A program made the translations under genes and the position numbers. A stretch of DNA of 64,000 bases from the NCBI RefSeq assembly GCF_037975245.1, contig NC_092568.1:9511501-9575500 (forward strand), read 5' to 3'. Source of the DNA: Apostichopus japonicus. Its lineage: Eukaryota > Echinodermata > Holothuroidea > Aspidochirotida > Stichopodidae. Shown here in pieces: positions 23,301 through 32,391 of this stretch. Every line of letters starts with the position of its first letter. The stretch's first letter is position 1. Under the pieces are notes generated by a model that made no database searches, was not told the DNA's origin, and was given only the letters and a program-made list of their open reading frames with translations.

Positions 23301-26300
23301 TCTCTACCACCTCCCAATCCCCTCTATCCTCCCCTCCCCTCCTCTCCCCTTTCCTCCCCTTCCCAGCCCTCCCCTCATCTCATTCCCCTACTCATCTCCC
23401 CTCCTCTCATCTTCCCTTCCTTCATCACCTCTTCTCTCATCCACCCATTCTCTCTGACAAAATACTTCTTATGACAACAATGCATTTTTTTTTTTTCTCA
23501 AATGATATTATTAATCATCTCTAAGCATCTAACCTCTCATTTGATTTTGGTGTCATTTAAAGGGAAGGCCTTTTACCATGTCACAGGGCTGACTAATTTC
23601 CTATCGGTTATAATAAATTCCTCCACTCTCTACTCTCTCGACTCACACAGGCTGCGATCAGTTCATCACGGAATATGTCGAGTGGTGTGCAACACTTCCT
23701 AGCTGCACTGGCTCAATCTACCAACTCCACACTGTTTAGGAGGCTGAGCATAAAAGAAATCTTGTGGGGTTATTACGACAAATTTTTACACGAGGCCCAG
23801 ATTTTTGCTGGCAAGAAGGTTATACCAAGTGATCATTTTGGATTTCTAATGGGGGTAAGTTTTTTTTACATATTTTTGTATAGTTTTGTTTACCGTTGTC
23901 AGGTACATATTTTAATTGACCTCATGAGCACCCTATGAAAAAACACTTCCTATCGTTGTAGTTCTCAATCATTATTGATACATTATTCCTGCCAATTTCC
24001 AACCCTGTGAGTGAACTATTGTTTCCAACAAACCTGTCATTTCGCATTTGGTTGTAAATGTCTTCATATCATGTCTGATAAAGTAGCATTCTCACATTTT
24101 AGATGTGTATATGCCACAATCTTAAGGGGAAACAATATATTGTAGAGGGCAACCTTTATTAATTTTGACTGATGTGAAAGGTACATATTCCATTATAACT
24201 TCCTGATGAAACTAGAATACAATTCCTACATAGTGTTATTAAGATATCAATAGTTGAAAATTGTCACAGTTCTGTTCCAGAATAAAAACAATGTGTTTTG
24301 CAGCGTGTATCTACAACATTTTAGCCATCTGCTTCAAGTACACTTTTTGATGTCAGCTTCAAATCTTTTTTATTTCAAATATTCTCTGTAGGAATTGTAT
24401 TCATATTTTACCTTAGAAATTGATTTGATTAATCAAAACTTAACTGTCTCCTGAAATATCCTAAGATTAAGATATCCATGTTGTTACAACTGTTTGGCTG
24501 TTCCGTATTAGAGAGTTACAAAACATTTTGCTGGGAAATGTTGCTTTGGACCTAATAAAACACTGACTCCTGGAAGATATATGTAGTTCATTTATTTATT
24601 TGTTTTATCGCCAATTGTGTACAATGGGAAAGGAAGTCTCCTATAAAGTCTTAAAAAGACTTAACAAAGTAGGAGACTCCCTGGAAGAAAAGGGAAAAAA
24701 AATGTACAAATATAAATAATACAGTATATACGTAGGATTAAATATACAGTAATAATTTTCTAATGATGCTGAGATGGATACGTGAATAGATTATATAATA
24801 CTAGTACGAGTTAATCAATTCCTTTTTCAAATGTTTGGTTGACAGCCTTTTTGGGATGTGTAGAGTTTTATATCTTTTTTGACTTCTCATTATTAAACTG
24901 TTTTGATTCAAATGTTTGCTAAACCTTATGATTTTCTCTCTCAGAGGAATGGTACATCGAATGGACTGTACAATGCATATACTGGTGCTGGAAACTACAA
25001 AGATGTAGCAAGAATAGCATACTGGAATGGCACAAATTCTTTAAATTTTTGGTATAGCAAATGGGCTAACATGATCAATGGAACAGGTTTGTACAACCTT
25101 CCTTATTAAATGTCTGCCTAATAATTACACGGAACACATCGTACATGTACAGTAGGGCTAGGTCTGTCCACTTTACTTTGCATTGAATACATGGTGTTGG
25201 GGTTAGCCTGTCCATTTAATAGTTCTATTGAATATATGGTGTAGGGGTTAACCTGTCCATTCAATAATTGTATTGAATACATGGTGTAGGGGTTAGCCTG
25301 TATTGAATACATGGTGTAGGGGTTAACCTGTCCATTTAATAATTGTATTGAATACATGGTGTAGGGGTTAGCCTATCCAGTTAATATTTGCATTGAATAC
25401 ATGGTGGTGGGGTTAGCCTGTCCATTTAATAATTGTATTTGATAACATATGGTGTAGGGATTAGCTTGTCCAGTTAATAATTGCATTGAATACATGGTGT
25501 TGGGGTTAACCTATCCAGTTAATAATTGTATAGAATACATGATGTTGGGATTATGCCTGTCCATTTAATAGTTGTATTGAATACATTGTGTTGGGGTTAA
25601 CCTATCCAGTTAATAATTGTATTGAATACATGATGTTGGGATTATGCCTGTCCATTTAATAGTTGTATTGAATACATGGTGTTGGGGTTAACCTATCCAG
25701 TTAATAATTGTATTGAATACATGATGTTGGGATTATGCCTGTCCATTTAATAGTTGTATTGAATACATGGTGTTGGGGTTAACCTATCCAGTTAATAATT
25801 GTATTGAATACATGGTGTTGGGGTTATGCCTGTCCAATTAATAATTGTATTGAATACATGGTGTTGGGGTTAAACTATCCAGTTAATAATTGTATTGAAT
25901 ACATGGTGTTGGGGTCCACCTAATGATGTAACTACATGATCTTTGCAACAACAGTTTTTACTTCCTTAATATTCATTTATGGGTGGGGCTTAATGGCAAA
26001 TTGTCAAAAAACAGCTTGTAAACAGAATATCTCAACAACCTCAAGATGAATCAATGTCATACTTGGTAGATGTCCCATGATGAGTAGATTGTTTTGGGTT
26101 CCCATGCCATGAATATTAACAAGTGGGCGGGGCTTAAAATTTGCTTCATACTGTGATGTTGGTTCATAATCGGCACATTTTCATGACGTCTCCAACTTTA
26201 TGTCAATAATATTCGTCAATTTGCAAGAAATGGCTTTTAAAGACAAGAGAAGAACCAAATGTTCCTTGGTTTTCATCCTTGGCATATTAGATATGTCTCA

Positions 26301-29300
26301 CATTCATTCATACAATCAGCCATGTTGTTTTTTGTGAATATTTCATAAATATTAATCAGTGGATATAAAATTCTTAATCAGATATCTATGAAAATAATTA
26401 GTACAAAATTAGCTTTATTATTATACTGTGTACTTGGATAATACAGTGTAAGTGTATAGATACATGCTTACGAGATCATAAAATTAGACATCATTAATAT
26501 TTATGTATGTATCTGTGTTTATACTATGTCACTAATTATACGTGATAATCAACATGATAACTGATTCCTGGTACCTTCCTTTATATGTTGCCACATTAGT
26601 CAATAGATAATCCCTCTTCATCTGTTTTGTGCACAAGTTCATGAACATTAACAGGTGTGGCTCACCACACTATGAATATTTTTTGGGCATCGGAACCACT
26701 AAACTTTTTTCGTTTTCTGGTTGTTTTATTCAAACGGTATTTTCGCAGATGGAACAATGTTTCACCCGTTCATCGACAAATCTGAAATTCTGTATATATT
26801 CAATCCGGATACATGCAGGTAAAAATATTGTAAATCTTTTGATTTTGGTGAAACTTGGCTGTTTGCCTGACTTGCAGCAAATTATGAAATTCTGAATATT
26901 CTTTGTCGTCACTTGTGAGTTGACTTGAGTCAAGTGTAAACTGTCTGGAATAAATGCAGCTACCAGTAGTTAGCATATTACTGAAATTGCAAAGCAAAAT
27001 TACTTCAAAATGACTAGTAATTAGCTGGTACAAAGAGCAAGATCAAAAATATGAAGTGCAGTGTTGGTAACAAGATATGAACTTGAAATGCAACAAATTT
27101 ATTAAAAGGGGGAGTTTATAGTGACTGGTCAAAATATAAAAACTAATGAAGTAGATTTAGTAAAAAATTCTGACACTGTTTCTTAAAAACATCGAGGATA
27201 AAGGGTTGGTGGTGTTGGGTGGATGGTGGGGGCCAGAGGAGGCGCTGTGATGGTATATCATAACATTAAATGTGTGTTGTACACTACCTTGCTTTATTAA
27301 AAATGAAATTAACAAAGATATCAGCTGGGGGAGTAGGAGGGAGTGGTGGTCAGATTATTATTTACAACATTTTTCCAATTTTTTACAGGGTGGGGAACTT
27401 TTTATGTTTCAATACAGAAAAGTTTGAAATAGGTATTTTCTCCATTATCTTTCAGATCTCTGCCCTACATATTTAAAGAGGACGCGTGGTATCTAGATAT
27501 ACCGCTGCACCACTACTATCTTCCTCCTTACGTGTACGCCAACACAACCTATCATCCAGAAAATAAGGAGTTTTGTAATTCACGCTGCCTGTTCTCTGGC
27601 GTCTTCAACATATCTCAGTGTTCGAGAGGTAAGTTTGGTGTTAAAAATTATTGGATATGAAGAAAACGGTTGTTCACATCCAGGACCTACTTGAAAACCA
27701 TGTAGGTCTCAGCCAACCTATCACCCTGCTTTTATTGTTATGCCCCTGTGATGTCAGGTTATATTTCAAATTTCTCTCCTTCAGTATCATGCTATGGTTT
27801 AGGTTGACACCGCTCACATTAACACTTTTCGACTGACCCAGCCACTGGTTATTCAAGGTGCCTTCTCTTCCACAGAGTAGATTGCCCAAATAGACAGTTT
27901 TCCTACCCACCTTCAGGCTGGACACAAGTGCCCACCCCTTCCTCCCCTTTCCCTCCTCCCCTTTCCCTCCTCCCCTTTCCCTTGTCCCCTTTCCCTCCTC
28001 CCCTTTCCCTTGTCCCCTTTCCCTCCTCCCCATTCCCTCCTCCCCTTTCTCTCCCCTCTTTTCCCTCAACTCCTCTCCTTTCCCTCTTCTCCTTTTTCTA
28101 TTTTCTTTTTCCCTCCTCCCCTCTCCCTCCCCTCCTCTCCCTCCTCTCCCTCCCCTCCTCTCCCTCCCCTCCTCTGCTTCCTCTCCCCTCCTCTGCTTCC
28201 TCTCCTCTCCTTTCTCGCCTCTCCTTCCCCTCCTCTTCCTCGTCTCTCCTTCTCCCTCTCCTCTCCTTTCCTTCCTTCTCTCCTTTCCTTTCCCTCCTCC
28301 CCTTTCCCTCCTCTCCTTTCCCTCCCCTCCTCTCCTTTCCCTCCTTTCCTTTCCCTACTCCCCTTTCCCTCCTCTTCCCCTTTCCCTTAACTCTTCCCCT
28401 TTCCCTCCCCTCCTCTCCCTCCTTTCCTTTCCCACCCCTCCTCTCCTGTATTTTCCCTCCTCTCCTTTCCCACCTCTCCTTTCCCTCTTTGCCTTCCCCT
28501 CCTCCCCTTTCCCTCCTTCCCCCTTTCCTCCAAAGAGTGAATAGAGTTTGATGAGCTAACCCACTAACCGTCCTTTACCACCTACACCTTGTATTACTCC
28601 AGAGTTTTCTCATCCACAGGTGCTCCGCTAGGCCTTTCTAATCCACATTTCTTGTACGGCAGCAAGGATTTACAAGACTCTGTAGAGGGACTGAATCCTA
28701 ATGTGTCTTTGCATGAGAATTTCTTTCAAGTCGAACCTGTGAGTATTGGCATTCTTGTTATTCCGTGAAATTTGAGATATACTGGAGAAATCTACAGGAA
28801 TGAAATGAAGGATCGGCTAGGAGATTACAGTAGCTCACCCAGAAGAGGGGATTTGGGAGGGTATTCTGCCCTTGAGTACTGATTAGAGAAACAGGGGGGG
28901 GGGAGATGAAACAGATAAACAAATTAAGAAACAGAAAAACGGATTTATGAAGAAATCGGTGAGAATTATGATCAATTTTTTTTTTTTTTAAGAATGAGAA
29001 CAGAACAGAGAACATCCATGAAACTCGGAATATGTTGCTCTTCACTGCTAATGCATTTTCTCAACTGATACAGTGTATAGCAGTGCGCTTTGCCGGGCAG
29101 TTGTTTCTCTAGGTCTGAATTCAAAATAACGTCCGATGTATAATAAATGGATAGATGTGTAAATATTGTTATGCGAAGTGATCCTGCTTGGAGCGAGAAT
29201 TCATCATTTGTGAGTGTCCTGGTTATGATTTCCTTTCAGATTATGGGTATGCCATATATCTTTGCTGAGAGGCTTCAAATAAATCTCTTTGTGGAACCAT

Positions 29301-31640
29301 ATCCATTCTTATCGTGAGTTTGATATTTCTTCTTGATTATTCTTTGACGGTAAAGGAATCTATTATTAAATTGTAGTCGTTTTAAGATGTCACAATCAAT
29401 ATTTATGGAGTCTATGTACACTGTGTGTGATTTTAAAGTCTTGACTATGAGTAATAATTTAATTAATATTTTAGATAATATCTCTCTTTGATTTAAATTC
29501 AGTTTGATTTTTTTTCTTCCCCATCTCATTTATTTAAGAGTTTATGAGAGTATATGAGATTATTCAAGAGTATACGAGCATATTATTATATTCAAGAGTA
29601 TTTATGTATATGGTACACAGTACACACTTGTATTTACAATTCTGGTAACTACATTTGAAATTGAAATATTTACAAAATGCGAAAAATATTTTGAATTTTT
29701 TTTTTTTCCCCCTCTTCTTTTATAAATATATATACATAAATTCAGTTTGATTAATTATCAAATAGTAAATAGATTACGACAACACACATATATATCTGGG
29801 CATCACCAGGGGTTACAAGAGGGTCGAATACCCCGGCATCCATCATCAAACCCTCTCAGGCCTTGTCCCAATTTGCTTTCAACAGCTTGATGAGAAGCAA
29901 AACCTATCTCACGAAACCCTTTACTTTTGTTAAGAGTACTCACGGCTTTAGTTTAACCTGGTTTCTGTTTTACCTTTCTTTTTCAATTTCAGGGATATGC
30001 AAAATGTTCCATCTTTCTACTTTCCTTTCCTGTGGTTTGAAGAGGTAGGTTTGAAAATGTTTACATCCTGATGTGATTCCTTAAAGAACCTCGGCTCACT
30101 TTAACCTGCTTTTAGTTGATATCGGGTAACGTTGAAGGTTTGAGCTCACACTTATCAAACCGATTTAAAAAAAATAAATAAATAAAAAAGCGATTTAAAA
30201 ATAAAAAAAGCCTCTGAAGAAGATCCTGCTAGGATTGAAACGTCAGACCAACTTACTTTTACACGACTTAATAAAAGGAAGTATTAACCATGGTTTTGAA
30301 AATGAGAGCAAATTTTGTATAAAGTGACGCAGGGGGAGGGGCGCAGGGTGGATCCTAAGGTAGATACTAAGGGGTAGCCCTGGGACTTAAAAGTCTCATA
30401 TTTGCCAGTCAGTAACTGTGACCTTTGCCCAGGATATATATATACAACACAAGTCCATGAACCAATAATATTGTTACAGGTTGCATAGAATAGAATATTA
30501 GATGTCTTACTGTTAAAACGACTGCTACCTCATCCCTCCCCCTGATCTATCCTCCAATCAAATGAATTGCAGAAACGATTGCTTGTATCCAATTTTCCGT
30601 GTCAAATAATCAGCCTTTTCATGATTTTTTATTTTTTCCAGAAAGTAACAGTGAGGACAGAGGATGCCATGAAATATAAATCGACCATCTTGGTGATAAA
30701 TACGGTAGTCTTTGCATTAAAGATAGGATTATCTATCTTTGGAGGCTGTCTTATACTAGCGGCTGGGACTCTTTTAACTAGGAAGATAGTCTACTCTTCT
30801 CGGGAGAGAAGTGTGGCAAAGGTTTGTTACATTCTGTTGATTAATTTTAATTAAATCTAATAATTGAATAGTTGCTGCAGCAAAATTTAAAAAAAAAATT
30901 TTTTTTTCTCTTTCAATTATTTTTGTTTGAAGCAAAGTTTCTTCTCAGTTATCTCTGTTTATTGATAATTTAAAATGGGAATCAAACATGCAAATCTTCT
31001 GTCTAGCAATATGAGCCTGTTCTTTTTTTTTTATCTTTTTTTTTTTTATTGTATTCATTTTATTCATTATTTATCCTTTGCCTTGGTTGTATGTGAATGA
31101 AACTGGGATTTGGTCCCTGGTTACACCACCATGTGTATGCAAAGTACTGTGGCTTTAGGCTGGCATTTTAATGTGGTATTTTGCAGTGTAACATACAAAC
31201 ACATTAAGTGCTAAAGGTCCCAGTATTTTCTTTGCAGTGTCTCCAAGTGACCAAACCATTTTGTAATAAATGTTGAATTATTTCAAATGACTCACACGTT
31301 GTTGCAACCAAGGCAGGTGTTTTAATACAGCTGTTTGGTATTAATACTTCAATTTCAGGAAAACTATCAAGTGTTTCAACCCATTTGGATTATTCAACAA
31401 ATTTAAATGACTATTGTTTAATAGATGATAAAGACATCTTATATCTCACACGACAATTTTATATCAGATATGATTACTTTGACTATAGGAATGACAGAAC
31501 TTTTTCCCATTTTCTTCCCACTATTTTAGGGATCCAAGCAACATCTTTTGTCAAGGAACAGTGACAATAGTAACCATAGCAACAGTAACAACTCCCATAT
31601 GGTTGTCAATGAAAGATCCCCCCTCTTGCCGACAATTTGA
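19680..31640 (+). CDS. SCARB2: CD36/SCARB family protein with LIMP-2-like lysosomal tail (complete, 12 exons)
   Basis: Exons 19680-19793, 20155-20318, 22980-23121, 23651-23854, 24945-25086, 26749-26818, 27456-27628, 28620-28738, 29240-29313, 29993-30044, 30642-30821 and 31530-31640 join in frame to 1545 nt (514 residues plus stop), close to SR-BI and LIMP-2 lengths. Residues 5-27 form the N-terminal membrane span and about 446-464 the C-terminal one. The ectodomain has GPYVY, the family signature LWGYYD (177-182), MINGTDGTMFHP, a cysteine cluster in exon 7 and several N-X-S/T sites. The tail ends NERSPLLPTI (505-514), an E-R-x-P-LL signal like the DERAPLI sorting signal of LIMP-2, which in mammals carries beta-glucocerebrosidase to lysosomes. 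Lysosomal location is inferred; cargo is not known. The start is the first Met, just before the signal-anchor helix. Confidence 0.93.
20155..20318 (+). CDS. SCARB2: LIMP-2-like exon 2
   Basis: Encodes the ectodomain start, including WKEP, PLYQTFYFLEIENPDE and KEVGPYVY, which match conserved CD36-family blocks. It ends with AA of a split asparagine codon before GTTAGT. Confidence 0.9.
20340..20484. repeat. (AT)n / TATATGTATT microsatellite in LIMP-2-like intron 2
   Basis: Alternating AT runs with repeated GTATTTATATG words, just 3' of exon 2. Confidence 0.9.
21318..21592 (+). mobile_element. tRNA-headed SINE with ACAT tail
   Basis: A box A-like TAGCACAATCTG (from 21329) and a good box B GGTTCGAGGC (21374-21383) are about 45 bp apart, as in a tRNA. 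No anticodon arm or acceptor stem folds convincingly, so this is not a tRNA gene. A body with GATAAGCCAATGAGGCTTC and a tail of CATACATACA units (21546-21592) follow, as in SINEs with simple-repeat tails. It lies in LIMP-2-like intron 2. Confidence 0.7.
22980..23121 (+). CDS. SCARB2: LIMP-2-like exon 3
   Basis: Acceptor CTTCCAG. Starts with C completing Asn and encodes NLTMHRDGG...NDTVTYIQP..., with potential N-glycosylation sites, ending before GTGAGT. Confidence 0.9.
23186..23457. repeat. Polypyrimidine tract filling LIMP-2-like intron 3
   Basis: CTCC/CCTT-rich with few purines. It occupies about half of the 529-bp intron between exons 3 and 4. The long Ser/Pro/Leu open frames here are compositional. 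Confidence 0.9.
23651..23854 (+). CDS. SCARB2: LIMP-2-like exon 4 with LWGYYD signature
   Basis: Acceptor CACACAG, donor GTAAGT. 68 codons containing the amphipathic helical region and EILWGYYDKF, the best-conserved CD36-family signature. Confidence 0.93.
23855..24944. repeat. LIMP-2-like intron 4, with a GTCTCCTA/TAGGAGAC hairpin repeat
   Basis: AT-rich intron. At 24636-24677 GTCTCCTA and TAGGAGAC enclose AAGTCTT/AAGACTT, a nested hairpin preceded by TTTATTTATTTG; it looks like a dispersed structured repeat. Nothing else recognised. Confidence 0.55.
24945..25086 (+). CDS. SCARB2: LIMP-2-like exon 5
   Basis: Encodes RNGTSNG...IAYWNGTNSLNFW... and ends MINGT plus one base before GTTTGT; WNG and MINGTDG are family landmarks. 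Confidence 0.92.
25178..25918. repeat. 45/46-bp minisatellite with dimeric higher-order pattern, LIMP-2-like intron 5
   Basis: About 16 units built on ATTGAATACATGGTGTTGGG. Two variants alternate over roughly 25565-25800: a 45-bp unit ending CCAGTTAATAATTGT and a 46-bp unit with GATTATGCCTGTCC, giving a 91-bp repeat of the pair. Confidence 0.95.
25960..26240. repeat. Dispersed repeat E (GGGCGGGGCTTA / ATATCTCAACAA type)
   Basis: Shares AATATCTCAA...ATCAATGTCATACTTGGTAG with 38533-38826 and has two copies of an ATTxAC...GTGGGxGGGGCTTA block about 130 bp apart. A weaker echo is at 26638 (CATGAACATTAACAGGTGTGGC). Confidence 0.65.
26749..26818 (+). CDS. SCARB2: LIMP-2-like exon 6
   Basis: A 70-nt exon encoding DGTMFHPFIDKSEILYIF and ending in C plus a split Arg codon before GTAAAA; it matches the SFHPLI...LYVF region of LIMP-2. 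Confidence 0.92.
27456..27628 (+). CDS. SCARB2: LIMP-2-like exon 7, cysteine-rich
   Basis: Encodes SLPYIFKEDAWYLD... and the cluster FCNSRCLFSGVFNISQC, matching the disulfide-forming cysteines of the CD36 ectodomain. Donor GTAAGT. Confidence 0.93.
27935..28533. repeat. 600-bp polypyrimidine tract in LIMP-2-like intron 7
   Basis: Near-pure C/T on the plus strand (CCTCCCCTTTCCCTCC variants) between exons 7 and 8, ending about 85 bp before the exon 8 acceptor. Mirror symmetry makes triplex (H-DNA) formation possible. The 207-codon open frame is not a gene. Confidence 0.95.
28620..28738 (+). CDS. SCARB2: LIMP-2-like exon 8 (119 nt)
   Basis: Encodes GAPLGLSNPHFLYGS... and ends HENFFQVEP before GTGAGT. 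Same length and phase as 545-663 of the upstream paralogue. Confidence 0.93.
29240..29313 (+). CDS. SCARB2: LIMP-2-like exon 9 (74 nt)
   Basis: Encodes IMGMPYIFAERLQINLFVEP and ends in two bases of a Ser codon before GTGAGT. Confidence 0.93.
29993..30044 (+). CDS. SCARB2: LIMP-2-like exon 10 (52 nt)
   Basis: Encodes DMQNVPSFYFPFLWFEE before GTAGGT; same size as 1991-2042. Confidence 0.92.
30166..30300 (+). mobile_element. Penelope-like element fragment with degraded hammerhead ribozyme
   Basis: At 30210-30249: GCCT, CTGAAGA, a GATCC-TGCTA-GGATT hairpin, GAAAC, GTC and AGACC, in hammerhead order (one extra A before stem II). The downstream AACTTACTTTTACAC is shared with the copy at about 36702. 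Hammerheads of this layout are known from Penelope-like elements. It lies in LIMP-2-like intron 10. Confidence 0.65.
30642..30821 (+). CDS. SCARB2: LIMP-2-like exon 11: C-terminal membrane span
   Basis: Acceptor TTTCCAG. Encodes the juxtamembrane region and the hydrophobic helix (GLSIFGGCLILAAGTLL), then basic residues, before donor GTTTGT. Confidence 0.9.
31530..31640 (+). CDS. SCARB2: LIMP-2-like exon 12: Ser/Asn-rich tail with dileucine sorting motif
   Basis: Acceptor TTTTAG at 31529. 36 residues rich in Ser and Asn, ending NERSPLLPTI then TGA at 31638-31640. Confidence 0.9.
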   Translation, partial: GSKQHLLSRNSDNSNHSNSNNSHMVVNERSPLLPTI

Positions 31641-32385
31641 AGATAAACTCTGACTTCTTTGAAAGCTTTCAGGGAAAAATGGAAATGGGGAATTGCAGAT
31701 TGCTCGGAGAAACCTACTGCTGTAACCTGTAGATCTGTAGACTTCAAGCTTAAAAAGAAAGTCTGATGATATTGAAAGGATCTTTTGTAAGCTCCAGCAA
31801 TTCTGTTTTTGTTTTGCCAAATGTTGTAAAGTATCATTGTAAGTGTTTTGTTATTGCAAGAGTTTATCCAGGTTGAATCAAGTAGAGATTCATCGCTCAT
31901 TGGAACATTCACCGTGGTAACGGCGAATGTAATCTTTGAAAGCTAGGTCATCAGTATTGCTTGCCCCTCAAATCTGCTAGAAGTTCAAATAATGGTCACC
32001 TCTGTTACAACTACAACAAACATTTTGACTACCAGTTTTTCATCATCAAGATATGTAATCTTCTAAGTCACCACTCCTCGTTGACTGGGAATTATTTGAG
32101 ATATTAACGATCAGTATCAAGCAATTTTGAGCATGCTAAAAATTTAGGGTACTATTAATGATCTTTAAGCCTAGTTTTTTGGAAGTGGATGTAGGCAATA
32201 CATTGTAATGTACATGTATCGTCTCACACAGCAGACTAAATCCCACAGATACCTTGATTGACATTTGACACTTTTCTTGATAGTATTGTTATTGAAATGG
32301 ACCCAAAAGGCTTAAGAAAAGGAGTGGACAGTCAAACGAATGACAGAAGACACCAGTAGCTGCGGTTGACGTAATCTATTCTTAC

Positions 32386-32391
32386 AATAAA
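32386..32391 (+). other. Candidate poly(A) signal for the LIMP-2-like gene
   Basis: AATAAA about 750 bp after the stop codon at 31640. A TTTATT at about 32612 could serve a minus-strand transcript, but no such gene is recognised. Confidence 0.4.

Noticed and set aside
25178-25918. CRISPR-like array
   Set aside because: Units are contiguous and similar throughout with no unique spacers, and the host is eukaryotic; it is a minisatellite.
27928-28551. 207-codon open frame rich in Ser, Pro, Leu and Phe
   Set aside because: It is the polypyrimidine tract of an intron; overlapping frames are equally open and no domain is present.
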